Numbered from the stretch's first letter, positions 26,815 to 35,816 are shown. The stretch is DNA of 64,000 nt from an uncultured Rhizobium sp. (GCA_945952045.1 CAMFHE010000020.1:35508-99507), one strand, 5' to 3'. The notes: generated from the letters alone by a model not told the origin. Made by a program: numbers and translations.

Positions 26815-27999
26815 ATGTCTCATAAATGGCGCCCCGCAACTACCTTCGTCCACGGCGGCACGACCCGTTCGCATCACGGCGAAACCTCCGAAGCGATCTT
26901 CCTGACGCAAGGCTTCGTCTATGACTCGGCGGAAGCCGCAGAAGCCCGCTTCAAGGGCGAAACCGACGGCTTCATCTACGCCCGTTACGCCAGCCCCACC
27001 AACGACATGTTCGAAAAGCGCATGTGCGCGCTTGAGGGCGCCGAAGACGCCCGCGCCACCGCTTCCGGCATGGCCGCCGTCGCCTCCGCCATTCTCTGCC
27101 AGCTGAAAGCCGGCGATCATATCGTCGCAGCGCGCGCCCTGTTCGGCTCCTGCCGCTGGGTTGTCGAGACACTGGCGCCGAAATACGGCATCGAATGCAC
27201 GCTGATCGACGGCCGTGATCTCGGCAACTGGGAACGCGCGATCCGACCGAACACCAAGGTGTTCTTCCTGGAAAGCCCGACCAATCCGACGCTCGAGATC
27301 GTCGATATCGCCGGTGTCGCCAGGCTCGCCAATCAGGTCGGCGCCAAGGTCGTGGTCGACAACGTCTTTGCGACACCGCTGTTCCAGAAGCCGCTGGAAC
27401 TCGGCGCCCATGTCGTCGTCTATTCGGCCACCAAGCATATCGACGGCCAGGGCCGGTGCCTGGGCGGCGTCGTGCTCTCCGACAAGCAGTGGATCGACGA
27501 GAACCTGCATGATTATTTCCGCCATACCGGCCCGGCCATGTCGCCGTTTAACGCCTGGACGCTGCTGAAGGGCCTCGAAACCCTGCCGCTGCGCGTCAAG
27601 CAGCAGACCGAGAATGCCCGCCGCGTCGCCGATTTCCTTGCCGACAGCAAGAAAATTGCCAAGGTGATCTATCCCGGCCGCGCCGACCATCCGCAGGCCG
27701 ATCTGATCGCCAAACAGATGAGCGGCGGCTCGACGCTGGTCGCGTTCGAAATGAAGGGCGGCAAGGCGGCGGCCTTCGCGCTGCAGAACGCGCTTGAAGT
27801 CGTCAAGATCTCCAACAATCTCGGCGACGCCAAGAGCCTGATCACCCATCCGGCCACCACGACGCACAAGAACCTGACCGACGAAGCCCGCGCCGAGCTT
27901 GGCATTTCCGACGGAACCGTGCGCCTTTCGGCCGGCATCGAGGATGCCGAGGACCTGATCGCCGATTTCGAACGGGCGCTGGAGACGGTTTCGGCCTGA
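26815..27999 (+). CDS. metZ: O-succinylhomoserine sulfhydrylase
   Basis: A 394-residue PLP enzyme of the Cys/Met metabolism family. It makes homocysteine from O-succinylhomoserine and sulfide in methionine synthesis. Visible: ARYASPTNDMFEKRM, TASGMAAVASAIL, the PLP-binding lysine in VYSATKHIDGQGR (about 210), and LSAGIEDAEDLIADFERAL at the C-terminus. Length and the SAM-II riboswitch immediately upstream fit the rhizobial metZ. A related cystathionine gamma-synthase is the main alternative; the SATKHIDGQGR pattern and context favour MetZ. Expression should fall with SAM through the riboswitch-terminator. Confidence 0.94.
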   Translation: MSHKWRPATTFVHGGTTRSHHGETSEAIFLTQGFVYDSAEAAEARFKGETDGFIYARYASPTNDMFEKRMCALEGAEDARATASGMAAVASAILCQLKAGDHIVAARALFGSCRWVVETLAPKYGIECTLIDGRDLGNWERAIRPNTKVFFLESPTNPTLEIVDIAGVARLANQVGAKVVVDNVFATPLFQKPLELGAHVVVYSATKHIDGQGRCLGGVVLSDKQWIDENLHDYFRHTGPAMSPFNAWTLLKGLETLPLRVKQQTENARRVADFLADSKKIAKVIYPGRADHPQADLIAKQMSGGSTLVAFEMKGGKAAAFALQNALEVVKISNNLGDAKSLITHPATTTHKNLTDEARAELGISDGTVRLSAGIEDAEDLIADFERALETVSA

Positions 28000-28063
28000 G
28001 CGCGATAAATATCCTTAACCTTTGTACGCCATGATGGCGTTCAAGTGGGTCAGAACAAGACGG

Positions 28064-28096
28064 AACCGGCCGGGAAAGGAGACCTTTCCGGCCGTT
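28064..28096. terminator. stable hairpin downstream of metZ
   Basis: GGCCGGgAAAGG pairs with CCTTTCCGGCC with one bulged G. Only a weak T run follows, so it could be a terminator or an mRNA 3' stabiliser between metZ and apaG. Confidence 0.45.
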
Positions 28097-28165
28097 CTTG
28101 CGTTATAAGGAACGGTGGCGGCATCGTTGGCAAGGATGCAGCGGCAGATAGTGAAGGTGTAGGGG

Positions 28166-28558
28166 ATGTATAGCGCCCTGACGAGAGACATCGAAGTACA
28201 GGTCGAACCGTACTATCTGGAGGAGCAATCCGATCCGGACGATCACCGCTATGTCTGGGCCTATCGTATCGTCATCTCAAACCATTCGGATGCGCCGGTA
28301 CGCCTTCTGAACCGCTATTGGCACATTACCGACGAAAACGGCCAGGTGGACGAAGTCACCGGCCCCGGCGTCGTCGGCGAACAGCCGCGGCTGGAGCCCG
28401 GCGATACCTATGAATATTCTTCCGGATGCCCGCTTGATACGCCCTCGGGCATGATGTTCGGTCGCTACCAGATGGAAACCGACGACGGTGAACTGTTCGA
28501 CGTCGATATTCCCGCTTTTTCGCTGGATTCACCCGGTCTGCGCCGAACGCTGAATTAA
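28166..28558 (+). CDS. apaG: ApaG protein
   Basis: 130 residues, the normal ApaG length. The protein is a fibronectin-III-like beta sandwich with family signatures [50 protein letters not shown] and [20 protein letters not shown]. ApaG is tied to Co2+/Mg2+ efflux phenotypes in enterics; a direct biochemical activity is not agreed. It lies between metZ and the convergent hslO, separated from the latter by a symmetrical terminator. Confidence 0.95.
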   Translation: MYSALTRDIEVQVEPYYLEEQSDPDDHRYVWAYRIVISNHSDAPVRLLNRYWHITDENGQVDEVTGPGVVGEQPRLEPGDTYEYSSGCPLDTPSGMMFGRYQMETDDGELFDVDIPAFSLDSPGLRRTLN

Positions 28559-28588
28559 ACGCCGCAGGCCCGATAGCCCGCGGCGTTT
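28557..28588. terminator. bidirectional terminator between apaG and hslO
   Basis: Perfect 9-bp stem, AAACGCCGC with GCGGCGTTT, between the convergent apaG and hslO stop codons. A inner GGGC/GCCC pairing can extend it. T and A runs flank both sides. Confidence 0.7.
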
Positions 28589-28594
28589 CGATAC

Positions 28595-29590
28595 TCAGAC
28601 GGCCTGTTCGGCGAATTCGGACGGCTCGAACCGGTAAGTGGTCGAGCAGAATTCGCAGGTGACCGCGATGTGGTCGTCCTCGATGCTGTCCTTGATCTCT
28701 TCCGCAGACAGACCCTGCAGCACGCCCTTGATCCGCTCGCGCGAGCACGAGCAGCGATCCTCGACGGCCTGAGGCTCGTAGACGCGCACGCCGCGTTCAT
28801 GAAACAGGCGGAACAGCAGACGTTCGGTGCCGACCTGTGGGTCGGTGAGTTCATGCGCATCGGCGGTTTCCACCAGCATACGGGCTTCCGACCAGGAATC
28901 GTTTTGCAGATGGTCGCCGTCGCGCACATCGCCGTCGCCGCCATGCAGGTCCGGCTGGCGCATGCGCTCCGGCGCTTCCGGAAGGAACTGGGCGATCAGA
29001 CCGCCGGCGCGCCAGCGGTGACGCGACTTGCCGTCACCATCGCGGTCGAACAGTTCGGCAACGCCAAGACGCACCCGCGTCGGGATCTGTTCCGACTGGC
29101 GGAAATAGACGCCGGCAATGTCCTCCAGCGTCGAACCGTCGAGCGGCACGATGCCCTGATAGGGCTGCGTGTAGCCCCCCTGATCGATGGTGAAGGCCAG
29201 GATGCCCTTGCCGAGCAGCTGATGCGGCTCCGCCTGACCAGCCTCGACCGCAGCCTTGATGGCTTCCTCATCGAAACGGGCGTAGCCGCGCACGCTTTCC
29301 GGCGTCGAGAAATCGGCCACCAGCAGATCAACCGGCCCGTCGCTCTTGGTCTGCACCGTGAACTTGCCGTTGAATTTCAGCGAGGTGCCGATCAAGACCG
29401 TCAGCACGATGGTTTCGGCCAGCAGCCGGGCAACCGGCAACGGATAGGCATGACGGCCGAGAATGCTGTCGAGGATCGGCCCGAGCTGTACGGCGCGGCC
29501 GCGCACATCCAGCCCTTCGACATGGAAAGGCACGACGCGATCGTCACCGGCGAAACCGAATTCGCCGAGTTCGGTCACTGAATCTGCCAT
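28595..29590 (-). CDS. hslO: Hsp33 family redox-regulated chaperone
   Basis: 331 residues. Hsp33 is a cytosolic holdase activated by oxidation of a zinc-bound cysteine cluster. The N-terminal region contains VRGYARFDEEAIKAAVEAGQ, ITIDQGGYTQPYQGIVPLDG-like residues and the segment AGVYFRQSEQIPTRVRLGVA. The C-terminal zinc motif is intact as CSCS (about 276) and CEFC (about 311), the CxC...CxxC pattern. The ATG at 29590 is used. It is downstream of argF across a large inverted repeat, so probably has its own promoter. Confidence 0.93.
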   Translation of the reverse strand: MADSVTELGEFGFAGDDRVVPFHVEGLDVRGRAVQLGPILDSILGRHAYPLPVARLLAETIVLTVLIGTSLKFNGKFTVQTKSDGPVDLLVADFSTPESVRGYARFDEEAIKAAVEAGQAEPHQLLGKGILAFTIDQGGYTQPYQGIVPLDGSTLEDIAGVYFRQSEQIPTRVRLGVAELFDRDGDGKSRHRWRAGGLIAQFLPEAPERMRQPDLHGGDGDVRDGDHLQNDSWSEARMLVETADAHELTDPQVGTERLLFRLFHERGVRVYEPQAVEDRCSCSRERIKGVLQGLSAEEIKDSIEDDHIAVTCEFCSTTYRFEPSEFAEQAV

Positions 29591-29613
29591 GATACGACTC
29601 CTTACATCGAAAC

Positions 29614-29665
29614 GAGCCGGAGCATTTTTCGCTTTTCGTCAAGAAAGCGAAAAATGCTCCGGCTC
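29614..29665. repeat. perfect 22-bp inverted repeat with 8-base loop
   Basis: Left arm 29614-29635 starts GAGCCGGAGCATTTTTCG; right arm 29644-29665 is its exact complement. It lies in the 187-bp gap between argF (ends 29778) and hslO (starts 29590). It could act as the argF terminator or be a mobile palindromic element. Confidence 0.85.
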
Positions 29666-29777
29666 TGCGTTTTTACGTTTGGTCCGGGCAGAAACGAAGC
29701 CCCCCGGACGCCTTGAACAGCTAGATGGTCACGCCGGCGGCCAAGATCAAGCCACCGGCGGCATCAAATGCCGGTCG

Positions 29778-30695
29778 TCAGATTGCGCCCAGGCACCAGG
29801 CCAGAACCGATTTCTGCGCATGCAGACGGTTTTCCGCCTCGTCGAACACCACCGACTGCGCACCGTCGATCACCTCGTCGGTAACCTCTTCGCCGCGATG
29901 GGCCGGCAGGCAATGCATGAAAAGCGCTTCCGGCTTTGCGTGGCGCATCAGCGCTGCATTGACCTGATAGGGCTGGAAGATGTTGTGACCGCGCGCCTTG
30001 TGTTCCAGGTTCATGGACACCCAGGTGTCGGTCACCACGCAATCGGCGCCGTCCACGGCGCGTTCGGCGTCGTGATACAGCTTGATGTCGCCGCCATTGT
30101 CGCGCGCCCAGTTAAGGATGCGATCGATCGGCTCCGAACCCATCGGCACCGCCATGTTCATCCGATAGCCGAAACGCGCGGAACCTTCGACGAGCGAATG
30201 CAGCACATTGTTGCCGTCGCCGGTCCAGGCGATCGTCTTGCCGGCGATCGGACCGCGATGTTCCTCGAAGGTCAGGATGTCGGCCATGATCTGGCAGGGA
30301 TGCGTCTCGTCCGTCAGGCCGTTGATAACAGGAACGGTGGCGTGTTCCGCCATCTCCACGAGGCGGCGGTGATCGGTGGTGCGGATCATGATCGCGTCGA
30401 CATAGCGCGACAGCACCTTGGCCGTATCGCCAATGGTTTCGGCGCGGCCGAGCTGCATTTCCGTTCCCGACAGGAACAGCGTCTCGCCGCCAAGCTGGCG
30501 CATGCCGACATCGAAAGAGACGCGGGTGCGGGTGGACGGCTTTTCGAAGATCATGGCCAGCATCTTGCCCTGAAGCGGCTTGTCCGCGGCTCCGGCCTTG
30601 GTGGCGGTTTTTCGGACGCGCGCGTCATCGATGATGCGACGCAGATCGTCCGCCGTCATGGCCGAGAGATCGAGGAAATGCTTCGGTGATGCCAT
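29778..30695 (-). CDS. argF: ornithine carbamoyltransferase
   Basis: 305 residues, standard length. It makes citrulline from ornithine and carbamoyl phosphate. The carbamoyl-phosphate site [13 protein letters not shown] (about 48-60), [11 protein letters not shown] (about 130), DSTH-region equivalents and the catalytic loop [16 protein letters not shown] (about 265) are all present. It follows argD by 37 bp on the same strand, so the two form an operon driven from the argD promoter at about 32.0 kb. Confidence 0.95.
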   Translation of the reverse strand: MASPKHFLDLSAMTADDLRRIIDDARVRKTATKAGAADKPLQGKMLAMIFEKPSTRTRVSFDVGMRQLGGETLFLSGTEMQLGRAETIGDTAKVLSRYVDAIMIRTTDHRRLVEMAEHATVPVINGLTDETHPCQIMADILTFEEHRGPIAGKTIAWTGDGNNVLHSLVEGSARFGYRMNMAVPMGSEPIDRILNWARDNGGDIKLYHDAERAVDGADCVVTDTWVSMNLEHKARGHNIFQPYQVNAALMRHAKPEALFMHCLPAHRGEEVTDEVIDGAQSVVFDEAENRLHAQKSVLAWCLGAI

Positions 30696-30732
30696 GGTTT
30701 CGTCCTGTCTTAAACTCCGCCCCCCGCGGGGA

Positions 30733-31932
30733 TCAGGCGGTCTTCTTCAACTGTTCCTGCTGCAACTTCGCGGCCGCCTGCTCGATGCGGGCGATGCCTT
30801 CGCGCGCTTCGTCCGCCGTTGTCGTCAGCGGCGGCAGAAGGCGGATGACATTGTCGCCGGCGAGAACGCCGAGCACATGCGCGTCGCGCATCGCCGCCAG
30901 CACTTCGCTATGGGGCACGCGCACCTTGAGGCCGAGCATCAGCCCTTCGCCGCGCACGTCCTCGATGATTTCAGGGAAGCGGTCCTTCAGCGAGGCCAGC
31001 CCCTGGCGGAAGACGAGCGCGACATCGCGCACATGCTCGAGGAAACCCTCTTCGAGCACGACATCGAGAACCGCATTGCCGATCGCCATCGCCATCGGGT
31101 TGCCGCCATAGGTCGTTCCATGCGTGCCGGCGACCATCGGGGCTGCGGCTTCGGCCGTTGCAAGGCAGGCGCCGAGCGGGAAACCGCCGCCGATACCCTT
31201 GGCCACCGCCATGATATCAGGGGTGATGCCGGCCCATTCATGGGCGAACAGCTTGCCGGTGCGGCCGACGCCGCATTGCACTTCGTCGAGGATCAGAAGC
31301 AGGCCATGCTCGTCGCAGAGCGCGCGCAACCCTTGCAGGAACTCGCGGCCGGCGGAGCGCAGACCGCCCTCGCCCTGGATCGGCTCGATCAGGATCGCCG
31401 CCGTCTCGTTGGTGATCGCCGCCTTGACGAGGTCGAGATCGCCGAAAGCGATCTGGTCGAAACCGGGCGTCTTGGGGCCGAAGCCTTCGAGATACTTCGC
31501 CTGGCCGCCGGCGGCGATTGTCGCCAGCGTACGGCCATGGAAGGCGCCTTCGAAGGTAATGATATGGAAGCGCTCGGGATGGCCCTTGGCATATTGATAG
31601 CGCCGCGCCGTCTTGATCGCGCATTCCAGCGCCTCGGCGCCGGAATTGGTGAAGAACACCTTATCCGCAAAGGTCTCGGACGTCAGGCGCGACGCCAGCT
31701 TTTCCTGGCCGGGGCTTTCGTAGAGATTGGAGAGGTGCCAGAGCTTTTCGGCCTGCGCCTTCATTGTCTCCACGAGATGGGGATGGGAGTGGCCGAGCGA
31801 ATTGACGGCGATGCCGGCAGCGAAATCGAGATATCGCTCGCCGCTCTCGGTCACCAGCCACACGCCTTCGCCGCGCTCGAAACGCAGGGGAATGCGATTG
31901 TAGGTCTCAAAGAGGGGCTTGGCGTCTGCCAT
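30733..31932 (-). CDS. argD: acetylornithine/succinyldiaminopimelate aminotransferase
   Basis: A 399-residue class III PLP aminotransferase acting in arginine (and possibly lysine) synthesis. Visible: [46 protein letters not shown], the PLP-contact [14 protein letters not shown] and the lysine block [15 protein letters not shown] (about 245-260). It is the first gene of the argD-argF operon and is divergent from gcrA, with a 393-bp shared upstream region. A TTGACA promoter and a stem-loop at the predicted transcript start lie upstream. Confidence 0.94.
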   Translation of the reverse strand: MADAKPLFETYNRIPLRFERGEGVWLVTESGERYLDFAAGIAVNSLGHSHPHLVETMKAQAEKLWHLSNLYESPGQEKLASRLTSETFADKVFFTNSGAEALECAIKTARRYQYAKGHPERFHIITFEGAFHGRTLATIAAGGQAKYLEGFGPKTPGFDQIAFGDLDLVKAAITNETAAILIEPIQGEGGLRSAGREFLQGLRALCDEHGLLLILDEVQCGVGRTGKLFAHEWAGITPDIMAVAKGIGGGFPLGACLATAEAAAPMVAGTHGTTYGGNPMAMAIGNAVLDVVLEEGFLEHVRDVALVFRQGLASLKDRFPEIIEDVRGEGLMLGLKVRVPHSEVLAAMRDAHVLGVLAGDNVIRLLPPLTTTADEAREGIARIEQAAAKLQQEQLKKTA

Positions 31933-31971
31933 GGCATAAACTCCCGGAAATGGCGCGTATGGGCGGGGCCC

Positions 31972-32000
31972 AAAAAATCAAAATGCCGCCTTTCGGCGGC
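31972..32000 (-). promoter_or_regulatory. start-proximal stem-loop plus T tract in the argD leader
   Basis: On the minus strand, a 6-bp GCCGCC/GGCGGC stem with GAAA tetraloop (31985-32000) is followed by ATTTTGATTTTTT (31984-31972). The promoter places the transcript start at about 32000, so the hairpin would form the very 5' end of the argD mRNA. It looks like an intrinsic terminator but is unusually close to the start. Confidence 0.55.
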
Positions 32001-32006
32001 GCGCGC

Positions 32007-32035
32007 ACTATCCCTATTTCGTGGCGGGTTGTCAA
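32007..32035 (-). promoter_or_regulatory. sigma70-type promoter of argD-argF
   Basis: Minus-strand TTGACA (32030-32035) and GATAGT (32007-32012) with a 17-base spacer. The -35 is a perfect consensus match. Confidence 0.65.
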
Positions 32036-32102
32036 TAAATCCGCGGGGTAAGCGGGCGCGCGGATCCGCGCAGGCGGCGGGCAGCCCCACCGTTGCAAAA
32101 TT

Positions 32103-32178
32103 GACTCTATCGCCGAGCAAGTTGGGGAAAAGCGCGAAAACGATTCGCGATGATTCCAGCGACTCTTGCCACGGAGTC
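32103..32178. promoter_or_regulatory. cluster of five GANTC (CcrM) methylation sites upstream of gcrA
   Basis: GANTC occurs at 32103, 32142, 32152, 32161 and 32174, five times in 76 bp (about one is expected per 256 bp), with a sixth at 32285. CcrM methylates GANTC in alphaproteobacteria, and GcrA is known to act at methylated GANTC promoters, so the cluster may give gcrA cell-cycle or autoregulatory control. Confidence 0.75.
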
Positions 32179-32192
32179 AGGCTCACACTAGG

Positions 32193-32207
32193 TTAAAGTT
32201 CAATTAC
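32193..32207 (+). promoter_or_regulatory. CtrA-like box upstream of gcrA
   Basis: TTAA-N7-TTAC, one mismatch from the CtrA motif TTAA-N7-TTAA. It lies between the GANTC cluster and the gcrA start. Repression of gcrA by CtrA is known in Caulobacter. Confidence 0.4.
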
Positions 32208-32325
32208 TAGACTGCATGCGGCGGAACTAGTCACCACAAATCGAGAAGCATTGCGCTCCGGGGCCTCTCCGGGGCACGATGATGGATTCTGCCATCATCT
32301 TCAATGCGGACAGGCGGAGATAAGC

Positions 32326-32865
32326 ATGAACTGGACAGACGAGCGGGTCGAGAAACTCAAGAAGCTTTGGTCCGAGGGTTTGAGCGCGAGCCAGATCGCA
32401 GCCCAGCTCGGCGGCGTCAGCCGCAACGCCGTCATCGGCAAAGTCCATCGCCTCAACTTGCCCGGCCGCGCCAAGGCCGGCGGCGCGCCGGCCGCCGCCC
32501 GTGCTCCCAAGCGCGCGCCTGCAGCTCCCGCCCCGCGTAGTCCCGCTTTCGCGCCGCGCACCGTCGCCCGCACCGCCACTGTCCATCCGGTCGGCGCCAC
32601 GCTCGTTCGCGAAGACATCGAAATCGAAGACACCATCGAGGAAACAGTCTACAAGCCGTCGACGCGCGGCAATGTCGTCGTGCCGATCTCGCGCCGCCTC
32701 GGCCTGACGGAACTGACCGAACGCACCTGCAAATGGCCGGTCGGCGATCCCCTGAAGGACGACTTCCATTTCTGCGGCGGCGAAGCCCCGGAAAGCTCGC
32801 CCTACTGCACCTATCACCAGCGCCTGGCCTATCAGCCGGCAGCCGATCGCCGCAAGGCGCGCTGA
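32326..32865 (+). CDS. gcrA: GcrA cell cycle regulator
   Basis: 179 residues. The N-terminal DNA-binding part is the GcrA hallmark: WTDERVEKLKKLWSEGLSAS, QIAAQLGGVSRNAVIGKVHR and LNLPGRAK. A basic Ala/Pro linker follows, then the conserved C-terminal sigma70-interacting segment with LTERTCKWPVGDPLKDDFHF and YCTYHQRLAYQPA. GcrA works with sigma70 at CcrM-methylated GANTC promoters to drive cell-cycle genes. The ATG at 32326 is used because GGCGGAGAT precedes it and it begins MNWTDERV. A terminator follows immediately. Confidence 0.96.
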   Translation: MNWTDERVEKLKKLWSEGLSASQIAAQLGGVSRNAVIGKVHRLNLPGRAKAGGAPAAARAPKRAPAAPAPRSPAFAPRTVARTATVHPVGATLVREDIEIEDTIEETVYKPSTRGNVVVPISRRLGLTELTERTCKWPVGDPLKDDFHFCGGEAPESSPYCTYHQRLAYQPAADRRKAR

Positions 32866-32890
32866 TCGCGCATCAGGTCATCTGAATTGC

Positions 32891-32925
32891 AAACGCAGGG
32901 CTCTTCGGACCCTGCGTTTTTTATT
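32891..32925 (+). terminator. intrinsic terminator of gcrA
   Basis: A perfect 10-bp stem (32891-32900 with 32910-32919), 9-base loop and T-rich tail directly after the gcrA stop. It also lies just downstream of the convergent GGDEF/EAL gene. Confidence 0.9.
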
Positions 32926-32946
32926 GCCTGAAAAGCGGATTGCCGC

Positions 32947-35676
32947 TCACGCCCTTTGCAGACGCGGCGCGCCTGCGGCTTGCTCATAAAGGGCGAACCA
33001 GTCGCGTCGATCCGCGAAATCGAGGAAGTCGGCGGCGCTCATCGGCCGGGCGAAGGCATAGCCCTGCAGATGGTTGCAACCCATCTCGCGCAGCATCGCC
33101 GCATGTTCCATCGTCTCGACGCCCTCGGCGACGATCTCGATATCGCAGGCCTTGCCGATGTCGATGATCGATTCCACCAGCTGCCGCTCAGTGGAGGAGG
33201 TCAGGATCGGCTTGATCAACTGGCGGTCGATCTTCAGCCGGCGCGGGGTCAGCTTCAACAGGCTGATGATCGAGGCATGGCCAGTGCCGAAATCGTCGAT
33301 CTCGAACTCGATGCCAAGCGATTTGAGCTTCTGGATGTTGCCCATCAACATCTCGTCATGCTCGTCGAAGGAGATCGACTCCAAAAGCTCGAAACAGACC
33401 GAGCCCGGGCGCAGGCCGAGCGCTGCGATCCGTTCGTAGAGATGCGGATTGTGCAGCCGCTGCGCCGATATATTGACCGATACCTTGGGAATGGCGAGAT
33501 CATGCGCCGCCCACTGGTTGAAATGCACCAGCGCATGCTCCAGCACGATCTGGTCGAGCGTGCCGACGACATTGAGGCTTTCGGCGATCTTGAGGAAAGC
33601 GGCTGGCGCCAGCATGCCCTTGACAGGATGATCCCAACGCACGAGCGCCTCGACGCCGGAGATTTCCAGCGTGTGGGCATCGAATTGCGGCTGGTAAAAA
33701 GCCAGGAACTCCCCGGAATCGAGGCCACGCAGGATCTCGTCGGCGATCTGCTTGGTATGGACGACAGAGGAGCGCAGGATGTCGGTGAAGAATTCGGAGC
33801 GGTTGCGTCCGCGCCGCTTGGCCTCGTAGAGCGCAATATCGGCATTGATCAGCAATTCTTCGTTGCGCTCGCCCGTATCGGTGCGCGCGGCAATGCCGAT
33901 GCTGGCGCCGGCGCGGCATTCATGTCCTTCAAACAGGATCGGCTGCCCAAGCGCTTCGATGATCCGGTCGGACAGGCGCTGATAATAATTGTCGGCATCG
34001 GCCATGTCGGAAACAATAACGAACTCGTCTCCGCCGATGCGCGCGACGAAATCCTCGGGACGAAGATTGGCGCGCAGCACGTTCGCGGTGTTTTTCAGGA
34101 TCTCGTCGCCGGCTGCATGGCCGAGCGTATCGTTGATTTCCTTGAAACGGTCGAGATCGATGTGCAGCACGGTGAGCGGCGACGCGCCCTGCGGATTGCT
34201 CGCCTTCTGAGCCAGAATCTGGTCGAGATAGCGGCGGTTCGGCAGCTTGGTCAGCGCATCGTGCAGCGAATTATGCTCCATCAGCAGGCGCGCCTGCTCA
34301 AGCGCGATGTTCTGCTCCTCCGCACGCTGCTTGGCCTGGCGCAATTCCTCCTGCAGGCGAATATCGTCGCTGACGTCCCAGTTGACACCGACGATCTTCA
34401 ACGCGCCTGATGGCGAGACATAGGCCTGGCCGAAGGCACGCACATGGCGGATTTTGCCATCCTTGGAAACGATACGGAACTCGCTGTGATATGTGCCGAC
34501 CGTGCGCAGGATCTCTTCGAATTCCTGCTCGGCGCGGTCAAGATCGTCCGGATGCAGTGCATATTTCCAGTCGGGATAGCCACAATCGGTCTGGATCGGC
34601 GAAACACCGTAGAGATTTCGCATCCGCTCGTCCCACACCAAGGCTCCAGTTGTACTGTCATATTCCCAGATACCCGCGCGCGACGACGTCACGGCCATTT
34701 CGAGCCGCTGCGACAGAACACGCAGCGCTTCCTTGCCGCGCTCCAGATCGGCGACGTTGCGCTGGCGCTCCGCGGTCAGGCGGCCTGCCCAGACCATCGG
34801 CAGCAGCAGCAAGGCGCCGATGGCGACGATGGCGGCGCGAAACCACCAGATATCGGGTGGCAACTTATGCCATCCCCCCTTAGGAATGGCGCCGATGCGC
34901 CATGTCGCCTCACCGAGGTCGATGGTCATTTCCACCGGCTCGGATTGGAACACCTTGCCGTCGCCGTAAAAGGGCACGCCGTATTGACCCTCGGGCGAGT
35001 TGTCGGCGATCGCGATGTCGAGCATCAGGCTTTCGTCGGCGATATGGCTGTCACGATAAAGCCAGTCGAGATTGATGACGGCGGACACGATACCCCAGAA
35101 GCGGCCGCCATAGGGAGAGGTCTGCGAAAAGACCGGGTAGCGCACGATGATGCCACGACCGCCCTGCACCAGATCCAGCGGGCCGACGATGACGATCTTG
35201 CCGCTGTCGCGCACCCGCTCGACGCCTTCGCGCTGCTTCAACTGGTTGCGGTAATCGAGCCCCAGCACCTTTTCATTATCCTTCAACGGATAGACGAGGT
35301 TGACGACAAGGTCGCGCGCAGCGGCGATATTGCGGATCTGCGAGGCGTTCTGGAAAATCCGGTAGCCGAGATTGTTGAAACGCGCCTGGTCCATGTCGGG
35401 CTCGGTTTCGATCACCGACACGAGGCCCTGGATAAGCTGGACATTTCCATTGATCTTGCCTTCGACGCGCGAGCGCACGAGGCTTAGCTGTTCCGTCACC
35501 TGGGCGCGCAGATTCTCCTCGGCATTGCTCAGTTTCTGGTTATCGGCGAACAGCGTTGTAAGGACGACGACGACAAGCATGATCGCAGCCGGCAGATAGG
35601 GAAAATTCGCCACCCGCCGCCAATAGGCGGCGCAGGTTGCTTTGAAACCTTCGCTCGTCTGTCGTCCATCCTGCAT
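32947..35676 (-). CDS. membrane diguanylate cyclase/phosphodiesterase (CHASE-PAS-GGDEF-EAL)
   Basis: 909 residues. Domain order: an N-terminal membrane helix (YLPAAIMLVVVVLTTLF), a periplasmic CHASE-type sensor region (about 60-280), a second helix (IWWFRAAIVAIGALLLLP), a PAS fold (about 330-440), a GGDEF domain with intact RIGGDEFVIV (about 546) and an EAL domain with intact VEALVRWDHP (about 675), EIDDFGTGHASI and VAEGVET. Both catalytic signatures look complete, so it could make or degrade cyclic di-GMP. The ligand is unknown. The ATG at 35676 is chosen after AGAGG; an upstream TTG is possible. Confidence 0.92.
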   Translation of the reverse strand: MQDGRQTSEGFKATCAAYWRRVANFPYLPAAIMLVVVVLTTLFADNQKLSNAEENLRAQVTEQLSLVRSRVEGKINGNVQLIQGLVSVIETEPDMDQARFNNLGYRIFQNASQIRNIAAARDLVVNLVYPLKDNEKVLGLDYRNQLKQREGVERVRDSGKIVIVGPLDLVQGGRGIIVRYPVFSQTSPYGGRFWGIVSAVINLDWLYRDSHIADESLMLDIAIADNSPEGQYGVPFYGDGKVFQSEPVEMTIDLGEATWRIGAIPKGGWHKLPPDIWWFRAAIVAIGALLLLPMVWAGRLTAERQRNVADLERGKEALRVLSQRLEMAVTSSRAGIWEYDSTTGALVWDERMRNLYGVSPIQTDCGYPDWKYALHPDDLDRAEQEFEEILRTVGTYHSEFRIVSKDGKIRHVRAFGQAYVSPSGALKIVGVNWDVSDDIRLQEELRQAKQRAEEQNIALEQARLLMEHNSLHDALTKLPNRRYLDQILAQKASNPQGASPLTVLHIDLDRFKEINDTLGHAAGDEILKNTANVLRANLRPEDFVARIGGDEFVIVSDMADADNYYQRLSDRIIEALGQPILFEGHECRAGASIGIAARTDTGERNEELLINADIALYEAKRRGRNRSEFFTDILRSSVVHTKQIADEILRGLDSGEFLAFYQPQFDAHTLEISGVEALVRWDHPVKGMLAPAAFLKIAESLNVVGTLDQIVLEHALVHFNQWAAHDLAIPKVSVNISAQRLHNPHLYERIAALGLRPGSVCFELLESISFDEHDEMLMGNIQKLKSLGIEFEIDDFGTGHASIISLLKLTPRRLKIDRQLIKPILTSSTERQLVESIIDIGKACDIEIVAEGVETMEHAAMLREMGCNHLQGYAFARPMSAADFLDFADRRDWFALYEQAAGAPRLQRA

Positions 35677-35761
35677 CGTCAGACCTCTCTGAGATGCCAA
35701 TCTTGCCCGGAAACTCTAATATTTTATTTAATGCTGGCAACAAAGCTATGCCAATACAACA

Positions 35762-35791
35762 CAGGCGCTCCGCTTTTGGGCGGAGCGCCTG
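35762..35791. terminator. hairpin between the PRC-barrel and GGDEF/EAL genes
   Basis: A perfect 12-bp stem (35762-35773 with 35780-35791) and 6-base loop, 26 bp after the PRC-barrel gene stop on the minus strand. The following T tract is weak, so it may terminate the PRC gene or only stabilise its mRNA. Confidence 0.55.
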
Positions 35792-35816
35792 ATAATCATG
35801 AGTATGGGGCACGCCT

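Larger units (their letters stand above)
31933..32325. other. divergent argD-gcrA intergenic region
   Basis: A 393-bp gap with no protein seen. It holds, from left to right, the argD leader hairpin and T tract (31972-32000), the argD promoter (32007-32035), five GANTC sites within 32103-32178, a TTAA-N7-TTAC CtrA-like site (32193-32207) and a sixth GANTC at 32285-32289, just before the gcrA ribosome site. Confidence 0.7.
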
